Assembly: GCF_037038585.1 (NCBI RefSeq)
Contig: NC_092525.1
Coordinates: 23,270,867 to 23,334,866, forward strand
DNA from: Patagioenas fasciata
Lineage: Eukaryota; Chordata; Aves; Columbiformes; Columbidae
DNA length: 64,000 nucleotides
Direction: 5' to 3'
Shown here piece after piece: positions 1 to 14,142 of the stretch. Numbering within the stretch: position 1 is the stretch's first letter; each line of letters starts with the position of its first letter. Position numbers and translations under genes: made by a program. The notes beneath the pieces were generated by a model, which was given only the letters and a program-made list of their open reading frames with translations, had not been told where the DNA came from and did no database searches.

Positions 1-2094
1 ACAAAACGCGAAGAAGTTTGATATATAACATGACAGTCCTGAAAAAATATTTTCACAAGCTGGTGTCATGTTGTTTTGCTCTTGCAGATAAGTATTTTTG
101 GAACTTCACTATCACTGTGTTTTACAGCCTTTATTTACTCTATTGTTATTTTTAGTCATATTTTCTGAGAGTATCCTTTTACCATTTCAGCTTCCTATTT
201 CTTCGGAGTTATAGCTGCTTAGTTAACTTAGCCAAAATACTTATCTCAGTAAAAATTTCTCTTACCAATAAATCAAAGCATTTTTTTTTCCTCTGGCGAT
301 TTCATTTTGCTTCTCCTTTTATTTTTAATGAGTTGTTTTTTTCAGTAACTGTTGACTTGGAATTCCACAATATTGCAAACTGAATAAAATTCAAGTGTTT
401 TGTCATCTGTTCAAGAAAACAGCATCTGACGAGATCGTTCAGGCTACTATTTGCCTTAAAGCAGGATTAGTACCTTTGAAGTCAGGGAAGAAATAGGTTT
501 AATTTTAAATTTGTAATCAATAAAAGAATGCATAGAGCTTTCAGTCATTCATACTGTCGGTGTCTTTGCCTAAGCTATGGGACATGACCCTTTAGTGTCC
601 CTTTGTCCCAGATGGAGCCACTGAAATTGGTGAGAATTATGTCACCGCAATGAGAAAATCTGAGTATGTCCTTTATTTTTGCAGTTTGGAATGCAGTCTG
701 TAAGCCTGATAAAAATACCTAATTTCCCTCTATGCAGAGGTGAGGATACTCTGGTTGCCATACTGTGGTTTCGTGGCTGATAATTTAATGATTAGGTGTC
801 ATGGCTGCTTCGTATTCAGGAATGAATGCTTACCATACAATTCCAATTTTTCTACACGTCTGTTTCCTGGGACTGCCCCAAAAAGCAGGGCCAGGAACTG
901 TCTGGTGATGTGGGTGAGGGAGAAGCGCTTCTGTGAGTGGGAATTGCATCAAGCTGGTTGTATTCCGGCAGTGTGATGGTGAAATCCCACCAGTCCTGAA
1001 TGCTAAAGAAATTTGTCTAGGCAGTGATAATAATAGCTTTATTTCCTGGTTCTATAGTGTATTCAAATTTATTTTCTCCAAATACGGGGTAGAAATGACC
1101 TCTGTAGTTGCCTAATGAAACCAAAGAATGCTTTGTTGTTGCTGTCTTATAGAAAGGGATCTCCATCAACCCACTTGCCACCCATGCCCCCCCCCTTCTC
1201 CAGAGCTTGCTAAGGAAAGAAAACAGTCTGGTTGCAATGGAACGTTGATTCTTGTGCAACAGTTAAGATCTAGCGAAATGTGGTTTCCTAACCTTTGTCA
1301 GCTAAGCTTATGGCCTTTCCTAAAAAGACTGTTGGCTGACAAATTTACAGTGATCTGGTCTGTATATAGAATTTGAATTTGGAAACTAATGGCTAAACCA
1401 TAAGGGGAAAATCTGTTCTGCTTATTGGAGAATTTACAGGTACCACCTTCTTACATATTATGTATTTTTCCTCGTTTTTCTTTTCTTCCATTAAGTGATT
1501 CCCTATATTTATCTAGTTCTATGAATTACCTGCAAAAGGTGTCATTTAAACGTGTCCCAATTTTCTTGCTATGACGGCAGACATCGGAGGTTTGTTTAAA
1601 ATATTTGATTCTCGTGGTTTTATTTCTCTTTTTACTGGTCATGTCTAAAAGCTAAAAAGCATATATAATGCACTGAAAGGACTTAACATGGGAAAAACTT
1701 GTGTCATTAATTATTTTGATACTTATTGGTTACAGCAGCAGTCAGTCACCAGGAATGCACTTTTGTTGGCATGTCTTATGTGTTTGTCCCCTGCATCACA
1801 ACAGCTTTTTATTTTTCCTAAAAGAGCTCCATTTTAGCTAAAGCTGGAAAATTGATTGTAAGTAGTTTCATTGTGCTTTCAGATGATTATTATTTCCAGA
1901 GCTGTGTTGTAGCATTCTTAGATATTTTTAAGTACTCCATGTAATTATTAAACAAGCACCTGTCCCATAAACTCTGTTGTCCAAAACAATTACCAAGTAA
2001 TTTCTGATCCAAAAGTATTTTTAATTTAAAATGCTGTGTGCATGATATGGAGTAGTAAAATGCTAGTTTTACAATGTGGTGCTCTTTGTTCCAG
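1..2094 (+). other. DNM3: 3' end of a DNM3 intron
   Basis: This AT-rich non-coding stretch runs up to the acceptor of the first visible DNM3 exon and must be the end of the intron before it. It ends in a weak pyrimidine stretch and CCAG at 2091-2094. I see no exon, RNA gene or recognisable mobile element in it. The small open frames around 740-1376 have no family resemblance and overlap on both strands, as chance frames do. Confidence 0.8.
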
Positions 2095-2206
2095 GAATGT
2101 TTACAAGGATTACCGTTTCCTTGAGCTAGCCTGTGACTCCCAAGAGGAGGTGGATAGCTGGAAGGCCTCTCTGCTACGAGCCGGTGTCTATCCTGATAAA
2201 TCCTCA
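2095..2206 (+). CDS. DNM3: DNM3 coding exon: C-terminal part of the PH domain
   Basis: The 112-base exon encodes 38 residues starting [17 protein letters not shown] and ending [17 protein letters not shown], counting an R whose first two bases lie in the previous exon. This is the last strand and C-terminal helix of the dynamin pleckstrin homology domain, which binds phosphatidylinositol 4,5-bisphosphate on the plasma membrane during vesicle fission. The tryptophan in [11 protein letters not shown] is the conserved PH-helix tryptophan. The acceptor is CCAG (2091-2094) and the donor GTAAGT (2207). The exon enters in phase 2 and leaves in phase 0, so it joins the exon at 33601 directly. The wording matches dynamin 3 better than dynamin 1 or 2, from memory of the family. 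Mammalian DNM3 may carry a few extra residues at this junction; a micro-exon in the following intron cannot be excluded. Confidence 0.95.
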
Positions 2207-5200
2207 GTAAGTTAAACAGCTCACTAGTTTTCCAGTAGCTGATCTGTTTGAGTCAGAAAAAAGCAATTTATATCATCTGGGAAAACACAATGTCTGCAGA
2301 TATCCCAAGAAATTGTAGCCTTTTCATTGTACTCTTCCATGGTGATTTTGAAATATTCATAACAGAATATTTTAAGATGAATTAATGCGTCAAACCTCAG
2401 TGTTAAAAAACCCGAACAACCAAACCTTCCAAAAAATTATTAATTGGATCTGTGTAGTAAAAGCATCGAGCGATTTGAGGTTTCCTGAGCTTCATTGTTT
2501 CTGTTAATGTCTCTTAAGGTAAAGATGTACTTTGAAGAGTTTATTCCATCAAGCTCTGTATTACAGAACTGACAGCAGCATTCCAGGCAATCATGTCTAT
2601 TTATTTTACAGATTCACTGCATGGTTTTTGTGTATGAAACACATGCTAAACCTTTCCAAAGGCAGTTTTATTCAGCTAATTGTCATGTGGAGCAAATTGA
2701 ACAGGACACTGTAAAAAAACTCTATTAATTTAACAGAAAAGACAGAAAGTCAACAAGCAGAATATGTCCAACTACCATTTCGTATTTTTTGGACTTGACT
2801 ATTTTGATATTTAATATCAAGTGAAGGTTTGACGAGATGTATCCAGAGAGAAGGCTGACTAGCGAAAATACCTGTGATTTGAGCTTTTGAAAGTTTCTCT
2901 AATGCATATTTCACCTTTCTTTAAGTCTGCTGGTCCACTATATTCCTTCAGCAGAAGATCTATTCTGAGAAATGATGCTTTGATTTTGATGGAATATGTT
3001 CTTCTTCCCGCTTGCTTCCCTTGGGAAGGCCAGGTCCCTTGAGTTCAGAGTCTTGTGCTCTTTTCTGTCTCTTCATCTTTCTCTTCCTCGTATTTCCCTC
3101 ATGCTTCTGATACCTCCATGGCTTCCAGTATAATTCTGTCTACATCTCCTCCAGCTGCTGTTTATGCAAACAACCCTCAGCTTCCTCTCTTCATGCCAAG
3201 TTGCAAGGCTACCGTCAAAAGATGAATCAGAGAATCCTTGATATGCTGGATTCTCCTAGTATTATAGGATTAAACAGTGATTATAATAATGATGGTGATT
3301 TTTATTTTTTTTTTAAGAATAGTTCAAATACAAATTTATCAGGAGACCTACCAGGTATCTGAGACTTAACCTTTAAAAAAAAAAATTAAAATTTGGTGAC
3401 TCTTCAGTGTGTTGCCTGTCACTGTAGATCAGTTCCTACCTAAGACCACCAGAAGTCATTTTATAAGGATTAGTTATGAGAGGTTACCTAAATAATTACT
3501 CAGAACCAAACACTGTATTGTTTGTTGTGGTTTCTGGTTGGTTGTTGTGTTTTTTTGTTTGGTTGGTTGGGTTTTTTTTATTTCTTGCTCAAGTTGCGGC
3601 TGCCTGTGCTTTAATCTTGTGTTCTGTGACATGTTTATCATATTTATATATTTGTTAATTTATCCTTAAACAAGACGAACTTGTTGGATTTCTAAAACTT
3701 CTGTTCTGTCTTCCTGTCTCTCCCTCCCCCCTAAAAATATTCTGTATTCAAAATATGTTTATCAAGAATTATTGGTCTTGTTTAAAGTTGGTCTGTCAAA
3801 GGAGTCTTAGACACAAGATGAGAGACTTCCTTGACCGAAAGAAGAAGGAAGCCAAAATTCAGTTCTCCTTTGAGCTAGAATTATCTTTACAAAAAGAGTC
3901 AATATTATTGTTCCAAACCCCTGTAGTTTGAAATTCACGCAGGAGTCTATCAAACTGTTCAGGAACGATGCTTGATGCTACTCTAGTCTTGTAAAGCACA
4001 TTGTTCCTACAGGGCTGGGGGTCCAAATATGAACCACAAGTCCGATGTTGAAGTTTTGAATTTTGTAAAGCAAAAGGTACCTGCGAAGTTTCAGTGGAAC
4101 TTCAATAAAAATCAGCAGCATTTCATTAAAATCCTGTGCATACTCCTCAAGTTTCACACCTTCCTCTGACAATATAAAATAGTTTTAGAGACACCCTCCC
4201 AGTCTTTTATTCTCCTTCGAAGATTTAGAGACCATGTTTTTATGTAAAAGAGATTGCCAGAAAGTGGCAGCAACTTGCGTTTACTTCAGTGCTTCCCCAC
4301 AGCTTTGCAACCCCCGAGTTGAAAAGGCAAAGAGGTGCCCTAGCCCCTGCCCACACCCCCCTTTCTCGCTCCTTTTCATGTGCAAGTCACAGCTGGTAAC
4401 TTTGAGTAGCCAAGGTTTGGCACCAGGAGTAGAAAAATGGCTGCTTAGAAATGAAAAATAGATTAATGGTGCTGTAAACCTGGAGCGCTGCAGTGGTGAA
4501 ATGGCCTGCTTTCTGTAACTGCCAGAGCAGCGTGCGCAGCCTGGAATTTGAAAGCGACGCTGTGTGCTTTCATTAAGGGCTGCTGCCTGTGTACAAGGAC
4601 TCTGATGGAAAACCCAGCGCAGTTGCCCCTAGCTGGGTTCCTTCTTCAGTGGCAGGAAAAACAGGAATTTGTCACTGAATTGAAGAGGTTTGTTCTGAAT
4701 TCTCACCTGTTGATTTTTTTTTTTAGTAGCTTTACTTACAATTGTATGATTACAGTGGTAATGGGGCTCGATACTTATTACCCCTAATATGAACTCTCTA
4801 GTACTAACTTAATGCTGTAAGTGAAGTCGTCCAGGGTTGTCTACTTTTAAATTATTCTTACTGCCTAAACGAGTGTCATTAATATATTAAAAATTAAGGC
4901 CAGATACCACCCTATTCCTCCATTTCCTTACCTCCTTTTGCCTGCCTTCCCTGGCCTTCTGCACATGGAGATGCACACTCACTTTCATATATTCATGCTC
5001 TTGTTAACTATCTTTAGTCACCACTCAAAGTTGCTCTATGAGCCCCCAAATTCTTTTGCAGTTTGCCAAGTCACCTCCTTCCCCCAGGAGATCTGCTTTT
5101 GTCAGGACGTGGGCTTTGACAGCCACCCAGATAGCAATGAATCGGTGTTTTTATTTTTCCAACGCATATGCAAGTCAGCTTGCTTGATATAAATCACACT

Positions 5201-7272
5201 GTGGCCAGTTCGCTTTGAAACGGAATATCCATTTACCAGCTGACTTTACTGCTGGGTTTCTGGACTGATGCATCCAAACCCCTCCTTTTTTAAAAAATGA
5301 CAACTTTGTGACTAACCTTTCCAGACTGTATTTCTCAACTGTAGGCTGGTGTTTATTTTGGCTGACTTCCCACTGTATAATATACACTGTTCATGCCAGC
5401 TCATGGCAAAACTCACAATTAAAAAAAAAAAATTAAAAATAGCACAGATGATTGTTGTAACTTGCTCTGCACACTTTACCTTGCTAGCACCGTCCATTCC
5501 TTTTCCTCCTCCCCTAGTGCCATCTCGTCCTTGTTTTTATTACTAATTGAAAAGTTAAATATTTGCTTTTTAAAAAGCATTTGGATTGTGAAGCTTCCCA
5601 TTCATTGGCATGTCGTCGGCAGTGGCTGTCATGCGAGGGTAAGCAGATGTGCAGTGGGTCGCTTTGTGTACTGGAAGTTCAGTGTGACCAACACACGGAA
5701 ATCCCTCTGGCTCCCCTCCCATCCCCAGATCATTTCAGGCCTCACTTTCTTCTCACTTGTGTTAGTGTCCACTGGCTTCCCAGGAGCTGCTCCTGATTTA
5801 CACTGGAAGAAGCAAAAGTGGAATCAGAATGTTTGCGTAGAGAAGAAATTTTGAAAAACAGTGTGAATTTTCAACTTTGACGAACATTTAAAATCCTTTG
5901 TGAATGTCCTGTGCTCCCCTGGCAGCCATCTCATTAAAGAATTCAGTGGCTGTTCTTTGAGTCAGTTCCTCATTTGGTTTGAGCTCCTTCCAGAACTGTA
6001 CACAAGTTAGACTGATTTAGACTGAATGCGTGTGAAATAAATGTATCTAATATTTCTTCTTTTTTTTTTTTTTTTTTCCCATCTTTCCTCCTTGCTGCAT
6101 CCTGCAAAGGGGAACAACAGAGTAAGTTGCTTGTCCTTTTACAAAATCCTTTTGTATCCCGTCTCAAGGGTTTTGTCAGGAATATTGGTTTCTCTTTTGG
6201 TTCACTCAACTATTGCCTGCATGCTCTTAACAGCAAACTCCTATTAAAAATGTGGGCACAAAAGTGTCTTCTAGAAAACAATTAATGGCTCTTTGTTTTA
6301 ATTTTCGGGAAGGGGATGTGCTAAGTGTTGCTGAGTGCTGTTTTTTAAAGCAGTTTAGTAAGAACGATAGTATAAAACGGTATTGGGACCAAAGATTGTG
6401 AAGGTATAGTAATAAAGACCTTCTGAGGAAAGGTTACTACAGTCTGATGAAACTCATTACAGCTGGATTTTTTGACCATACATCAAAGCTTGTATTAATG
6501 GGCAGTTATAAAAACCCAGCACTAAAGTCTTAAATAACAGATTTGCTGGTGTTGTTGGCTAAGCTGAACTAGATCAGTGTATTGGCTTTGAAGGTGCCTT
6601 AAAATGGATGGAGGAGGGTGGGGTCAACATTTGCCTTGGCTTCTAGACCCTTGATGTGTTCCAGCTGGACAGCAGCAGAAGGGTGTGGGGTGTGGAGAGG
6701 GAGACTGAAAATATGCGTGGTAGGTTTTTTTCAAAGTAAGCAGCACATAAAAAGGCAGTTTTGCTGATGTTGGTCTGATAAACTAATAATCAAGCTGTTC
6801 CCAGGCTTAGTTTTTTTTTTTTTTTTTTCTTAATGCCTTTTTTACTGAGCTTAAGAATGGAAATTGCACATCTCACACTTTGGAATACGATGCAGAGAGA
6901 GTTTGTCATACCATGGAAAGAAGAAAGAAGTTACACAGCTTTTGTGCTTTTTTTCCCTCCTTCCTGTTTTGGTATATTAACCCTTAGGAAGATGTATGTG
7001 GAGCATCAAAAGATGCTTCATAGCAAATGTTTAAAGTAGCCCTTGAAATATGGCCTGTAGCATCTCATTGTGAGCTTGAAGCATTTCTGGGATATTTGGG
7101 AAAGACTCACATGGGTTTCAAATGTCCTGAAGGTTGGGGAATTTTGTCTTTTCTTAATTTTTGTAGTCTTAATCATTTTTTTACTCCTCCTGTCTCCGTA
7201 GTAGCTGGACTCAGGAGCACCAAAAATCTTCCATTTTGTTGGCCTGCCCCAGAGAAAGGGCTCTTAGTGTTT

Positions 7273-7302
7273 GGGGGGGGAGGGAAGGAGGCGGGGGAGG
7301 GG
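7273..7302 (+). other. G-rich run, possible G-quadruplex
   Basis: Runs of 8, 3, 5 and 4 guanines are separated by A, an 8-base AAGGAGGC linker and A. This can fold as a four-tract quadruplex with one slightly long loop. It lies on the coding strand of DNM3, so it would also be present in the pre-mRNA. No function is implied. Confidence 0.55.
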
Positions 7303-8358
7303 CGTTAATAGAAGTGACATATTGATGGCATGGAGGTGGTGTGAAATGTAAATGTTAACTGTGTACGCTTAAATGTCAAGGTAATGTTTCTTTACGATAT
7401 GCTGACTTATCACTTTGCTGCTGCACTGGATGCTGATCTGATCTCCAGAGGAGAGAGGCTGGACTGTAGATGCTCTGTCAAGGGAAATGGGGGCAGATGG
7501 GGCACCAAAGTGCTCCTGGGCCTGACAGAAACAGAGCTGGGAGGTCAGGAGTCACATGGACCAGCTCTGTTCTCCAGAGACCTGAGCTGTGGGGCACCCC
7601 AGGAGGTCAGGACCAGTAGCATCTAACAGAGTTAATTGCTAGCACGAGGCAGGATACTTATAAATAAGTACAGAAGAAACCTTTGAGTTTTGAGGATTGG
7701 TGGAGCTGTGAGCTTTCCTTTCTCTCTGCACAAAGGGCAGTTCTTGCTGTAGGTTCAGAAGCACTCTCCATCTGGCCTGGGCTGTCAGCCAGAAGCAAAC
7801 TCCAGAAGAAAGCTCTACGAAAACCATCCTGATCTTTCTCTCTGACCCACTTCATTGTAAGAATTCTTGTGTCCTTCATCTGTGTTCCCCACATGTCTCA
7901 CACAGGTCATTTGTGATGGATTCTGGAGGTTCCATTATCCAAGTTAGATGGGTAGCGTTAACCTGTAGCTGCTTGCCAGGACTCAAACCCCTTCTGCCCT
8001 TATTGGCATGGGAAATGAAATGGACAAATCTGAGAGGTGACATGGGAGTTTTGGAGAAGGGGTTGAGGGAAGAGAAGAGTGGCAGATTGAGGATAATGGT
8101 GGTTTCTCAAAGCTGCATAATCCTTCCTTACTGTGCAGGTGCAGATTTACTGGGTAGCTAGCAGAGCTGTAACACTCCTACTAGTGCTGCCTGTTGTGGC
8201 ATTCATACTGTGGATTATGTCGTATGCATGTGTGTAAAGATCCTGTACCCACCCATTCATTCAGATTGTGGCTGTGTTTATACCTCTGCCTTTAGCTTTG
8301 CACTCTTAGATTTACAAAAGTTAAAATAAACATTGGAGTAATGAGTTCCTAAGAAAAT

Positions 8359-8378
8359 GGGGGGAGAGGGGGGAGGGG
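8359..8378 (+). other. G-rich run
   Basis: Three runs of 6, 6 and 4 guanines are separated by AGA and A, with a further GGG nine bases downstream. It is a weaker quadruplex candidate than the run at 7273 because the fourth tract needs a long loop. Confidence 0.4.
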
Positions 8379-10227
8379 AAGTGAAGAGGGTTTATAATTG
8401 TCAGCGGACTACTATCATTTTTATTTTTACTTGTTATTGTTGTACAATCATTAACGTAAGTGAGATTTCTCACATGGTTGAAGATAAATATATCTTCAAA
8501 AGCTTTGTTGGATAAAATCTGTAAAAGGGTTGTGCAGAATGAGGTAATGGAGACCTACCTCATTCAACAAGCACATGTTGGCAAGCCCCATCTTACTAAT
8601 ATTAAAACTGAACTCTGCTCGGCAGCCTTGTCCTGAGGCAGGAGGAATGGAGAATGCACAGAGCTGTGCAGGGCATTGTAGCTTCAGGCCAGGTGCTGAA
8701 GGCACAGGAGCTGTGCATCTTCATCAGCCTCATTTAAAAACAAACAAACAAAATTCCCCCCAAACAGGCCTCCAGAGCTTGCTGTTTGAAAACAACAGCA
8801 AAAGCCATAGCATTCTCATGAAATCCATTTTCATTATGCTTCTGACACTGTTAGGTTAAAAGATTAGATAGGTGCTGTGGCCTTATACAATTTTGATTCC
8901 AAATCCTTAAGGCATTTGAGCAGCAGAGCAACAACAAAACCCAAAGTGACACTTTTTAATATAAAGAATTCACCTTTCCTTTGTCATGCTTAGCACTGAG
9001 CTAGCTAATTGTTTCTGCTTAATTTGAAAGATCAAATCCTTTAATGCTGAGATCAGATTTGAGAAAATTCAACTTGGAAAAAACAAATCTGATCAAATTT
9101 CTTTTTGTGGATAAAGTGACTACAAATACTGTGCTTACTGATACCCTTTCCAGAGCACGTAAAACTAAGTATATAAACCATATATTTGCATCTCAGTTAA
9201 TGGAGTTGTCACAGTGTGGATGTGAACATGTGAACATTCATTGAATATAAAGTCAGTTAGTCTAATCTAGTGCAAATTTTCTCTCAAGAAAAACAGAATT
9301 CCTTTTGAAAGGAGAAGGAAAATACTCTCCCTGCCAGGTCAGTTTGTGTGTTATTTTTTAAAATACTTCTTGGTGACATAGTAATTTCTTAGATTTAAGT
9401 ATATATTTTTTTCCTTTATTTTTTTTTTCTTTCTCCTTTTTTTGGGGGAAGGAGTAGTTTTACTAAACTCAGATTCCAGATCATCTACTTCATTAAGAAG
9501 ACCAGGTGTCCTACTGTCTCTTGAGACAGTCCTTGAAAATGGAAACTTTGTGAAGCCAGGGTACTCATTCTACCTATATACATGACAGCAGCCCTCTCAG
9601 TTCATCTATTTCGTGCTTGGCTGTTGACATGTCAATGCAGATACAGTGCCAGGAGCCATATGTATCTTTACATTGTAATAAGGCTCTGATCCTCTCTTTT
9701 TGAACTTGACCATGTTTCTGAAGGGGCTTCAGTTACCTCCCAGACATGGACTGCTGACTCAGGCAGTTACTGCCAGTGCCCCAGCCAGATTCAAACTGAA
9801 AATGGTTCTGCTCTGGGATTGCTAAAATCCATGTTCAAGTCAAGTTCCTAAACTAGAAAAAGTTTGTGTTAAAAAGCAAACTGTGCTGATATGTGAGAGG
9901 GTAGAATGGTGTAGACAGAAGTGTAAACTGTGCATTTATTGGTTTTACTTCCCTTTTCTCTTTAAAAAAACCAAAACAAACAAAAACCTAATATATTTTG
10001 GAAAAGGAAGGCATTGAATCCTAGGAAAAGAACAATCCACTCCAGTTACAAATAAATTGGATTCAGGCCAGCTAGTTTTAAAAATAACTTTTAAATGAAG
10101 AAGCATTACTTCAAAAAAAATGGAAAAATGCCATAATTTTATAGACAGTGTTTCAGTCCTTGCTTTGAACAGATTAATTGTATTTTATAACAAAGTCACG
10201 GTGTAAAGGAGCAGACCAAGCGAGTGA

Positions 10228-10247
10228 GCGTGCATGCGCACGCATAC
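10228..10247. other. Alternating purine-pyrimidine stretch with CpGs
   Basis: Twenty bases alternate strictly purine/pyrimidine, including the core GCATGCGCACGC, in an otherwise AT-rich, CpG-poor intron. Such stretches can adopt Z-DNA. The core also resembles a half-site for NRF1 (GCGCAYGCGC-type). The function is unproven. Confidence 0.4.
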
Positions 10248-13200
10248 TGGGTCAAAAGCCGTCCAAAATCCAGGGAGGAAAGGAAATGGCAGGCTGGTTT
10301 TCAGTCCCTTTCTTGCTGCCTCGCGTTTTCAAGGATGTGAAAACACGTTTCAGATAAAAACTCTCTTCTTCTTCTTATAAATATTTACTAGTTCAAAGAA
10401 CAACTAGATGCGACCTTGTTCCCTTGGTGTTCCCTGAGAAACAGAGTAGCCCTGGTTTATATTCTTGTAAGAGAAAAATAATTGCTGTCACGAGAGAGTT
10501 AAAATTGTACAGGGAAAGAGAGATTCATAGTGTTGCATCAGTTGCTCTGACTGTAACAAGATGCAGGCTGACGGGCTGAGTGATTTCAAAACCAGTCCCA
10601 GCGAAGCTGCTGACTGCCTATCAGGGGTCGGGGCTTCAATAGCTGTCACAGGGTTTTACATTTCTGCTATTAAATGGGACTGCTGACATTAAGCAAACTC
10701 CAGGAAATTTAGAAATGAGCAAACATTTCTGTAGTGTATTCATGGTGGGCTTTTTACTGTGCTTTTGGCAAAGAATCTGCATATTGAAAATATTTTAAAA
10801 TTCTTCATTCTTTATGGCACAGCTAATTTTTGCATGACTTCTACTCTAATGAAATATTTAATCGAAGCTCTGCCGAAAGGTGAAAACTCTGTGGTTGTAA
10901 CATTTCAGATCATGGAGCCTGGACGTATAGTGAGCTTTGTCCTGGGGAAAGCAGTGAAGGTGGCCAACCTCTAAGGATGCTTTCCCACCCCTGCTCAATG
11001 AGTGCTGAGGGTTGGCTGGCAGAGAGAAAGGTGCTTCTGGACTCTCCTGCACCAGCTTGTGCTACAAAGGTCCTTTAAAGTCCAGGCTGATGTTCATACC
11101 TGCAGCTGGAGTTCCTGTGTCTCCAGGTCTCGGAGTAGCTGCAGTCAAGAAGGTCTCGTTGCCCCTTTAGTACGGGGTCACCCACCACGGGGACCAAACA
11201 GAAGGCAAAACACACTCACGGGTATCATGGGACTTTGAGACAATCCTAAAATATCTTCCTGGTCTTCCAAGTCAGTAACTGCACAAAAACCTACTTGTGA
11301 GTAATAACTGGGAGTAAATAAAAATTTGAAAGATCTTTTTCCTGCCAAAAATGTCAGCAGGCTCACCCTTCCATAGCATGTACAGTGTAACAGGAAATGT
11401 AGTCACTGGACATGAGGGTGGAGGGCAGCTGGTGAACGGCCAGATACTTCTTTTTTTTTTCATTTACAAGGGAAAACAAGATGATCAGGAGAAACTGAGT
11501 GCTACTTTCCCTGACTCTGTTTTAGACATGAACTGAGATATGCAATGTCTAGTCTGATCCATAGTTCATCCTGTATTTCTTTAACCTATCCTACCTATCT
11601 TATTTGTGGAAATACGTTTACAATTACTCTCCGTCTGCCGAGTCAGACTCAACTCCCATGTTCTACACATAAAATCCTCCATTCTGGAGCTGCATTTTCT
11701 GGAGCTTCATGTAACTCTCCTGCCATGATGTCATACATTCATGTTCTGTGGTCACTCCTCAGGTCCTGTCCCACCTGTTTCCCAGCTCCATTGTGGCCTT
11801 TGATTGACTGATGTCTTCCCTGTCTTTCTCTGTTTGTTGATTTTATGATGCTTGATATAATGACTATGACAATTTTGGAGAATTGGGATTTTCCACCAGG
11901 AAAAGATGTCTGGGGTGTTTCATCTGGTGGATTCTTTGGTGACTTTCCTACTCCTGTTCCTGCAGTTGAGAAACAAGTGGTCTTAGTCTGTTTCCTTCAC
12001 ATTCTCTCTCTTTTAAACCTGACCTCTGCTTTCCCTGTTTTATAATCAAATAAATTGTAATTCAATGAGAGTATTAGATATCATTGAATGTGCCACTAAG
12101 TTCAAATAACATGTGAAATTATTTGGGTAGGTGTCAGCCCTGTGGTGGGTAGATACAAAGTTACCATGAACTGTTGCACAAGGTGTCAGGCCTATATTAG
12201 ACCATTTAAATAGCAGATATTCAAACTTTTTAGTCATATTTGTTGCACAGTATTATCCTGACCTGTTCAACAGTTGGGTTTCTGCACTGGGTGGCAGAGT
12301 ATCTAAGGGCATTGAGGGAAATCAGGTAAAGGAATGAACCCAGAGTATAGAAGATAAAGTCCATGAGAAAAATTCATCTTATGCAATGTAATTTGGCATT
12401 CAGTCATAGCTGGGTTTAAAGCTCTGCTTGGTTTGCAGACCTAGATATTTTCCAGTGGAAGTAGACAATCCCCATGTAATGAAGAGAAGCTTTTCCAGTC
12501 ACAGGCCAGTTGTCCTTAGCTGTGTTCTGCAGACACAGCATAGAAATGGTCTGTAGTTGCTCAGGACCACTACTTGGAAACAATTGCTTTACCTTAATTC
12601 TAAATTATAGTTATTAAAGTTTATCTGGCTGATTCAGATAGTGAATTCTCAGAAGCGCTGTGAGCTAGATTTTCCTTAGCTCTGCTGTGAGCCTGTTTAT
12701 CCACTTTTGAAACTGCGTATAGTCAGGCGTCCTCAAATAGCTCAACCTCTCTTCCAGCCTCTCCTTTTGCAAACACTCAGGAGATGTGAAGTTTTCATGC
12801 CAGCTCTGTGCACCAAGGAGCTCTATGGGCATAATTCCTTGCTGTCCTGAAGCTGAGGACTTCAGTGTAGGTGATGATCTGACTCCATGAACAATGACAC
12901 CAGCAGGCAGCTTTAAATGTGTTGGTGTCTAGAGCTATGGGATTATACATGAACCAAAGTTGGTATGCTTGTACGTGGGCCAATGTATATATCTGTATGT
13001 GTGTACAAGTAACCAATGCCCTATGTAAAGGTGAATTCTTACCCTCATTAGTAGGACTTCTTTACTTTTAGAGCAATGGCTTCTGGTTAAGGGCTCACTC
13101 CTGACTGGAATGTTAAAACTAAGGCTGACAGCGAGAACAAAATACAGCATTGTCTGCAGTCCTTAACACCATCTGTTTCCCTTGGTATGGTGAAAATCAG

Positions 13201-14120
13201 AACGCTTGCCTTAGGAAGCTCATCCTTCGCTTGTCTTCAATAGCTTGAAACCCTCATCTCTCTATCTATGCTCTTTGCTTTATACTGCTCTACAGGAAAT
13301 ATCTATTAACCTGATGAGTGAATGTACATGCTCAGAAATCACTTAATTGCAACCAGTCGAGGTCCTGGAAAGGCTGGAATATAGACATTCTGAAGTCAAT
13401 GGCATCAACTTCCAGAGGGTTAGAATTTCACCCATTGTGAGTGGATGTGTTGTCCTTAGTATTGTATGTTTTTAGGGGACTCTTGTTTGTTTGTTTTTAG
13501 TATTTTTTTCCCATGCTTTCTGTAATCTGATTAGAGTTATGCTAAAATAAAGTTCTCCTTTCCTAGAACCAGTCCTGGCATTGTCTGACTGGGGCTGTGA
13601 TTGCTGCCCCATGTCATATTTCTTTTATTTAGTTCCATCTTATTTGTACAGTTTCTTTTGTAAGCCACAGCATGATGCCTTTCCAGCAGCTGTTGTTAAT
13701 ATTATGAGTAGATACTATTTGTCTAGAAGCTGCAGTTGTGGACCAGGATCCTGTTTTACAAACTTCGAGCAAAAACATGGTTCCTTGCAGTCAAAGAATG
13801 GCATGAGAGAATTGATGGGTAATTAGGGAACAGTGTCTTGTGTGTGTTTTTTGTTAAAGGCTTGTCACTAGCCATTGAATACCTCTGGAAACAGGGTCTT
13901 GAGGCAAACTACCTGCCACTGGTGTGACTAGCACAGGTCATGGGATTTAGGATTATTTTGTTACTAATCAATGCTGTAAAGAAGGACCGTGACTTCTTTC
14001 ACAGGAGTTCTCTCTTCAAGCCTGGGAAGACAGTATTATGAGTGGTTTGGAGCACGTTTGGTGAGATCTTTCGTTTTTTAAGAACACCTCACTCCAACAT
14101 CTCTGGAGTGTGCAGTGACT

Positions 14121-14142
14121 TCCTTCTTTCTTTCTTTCTTTT
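14121..14142. repeat. (TTTC)n short microsatellite
   Basis: About four TTTC/CTTT units in the large intron, flanked by unique sequence. Confidence 0.8.
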
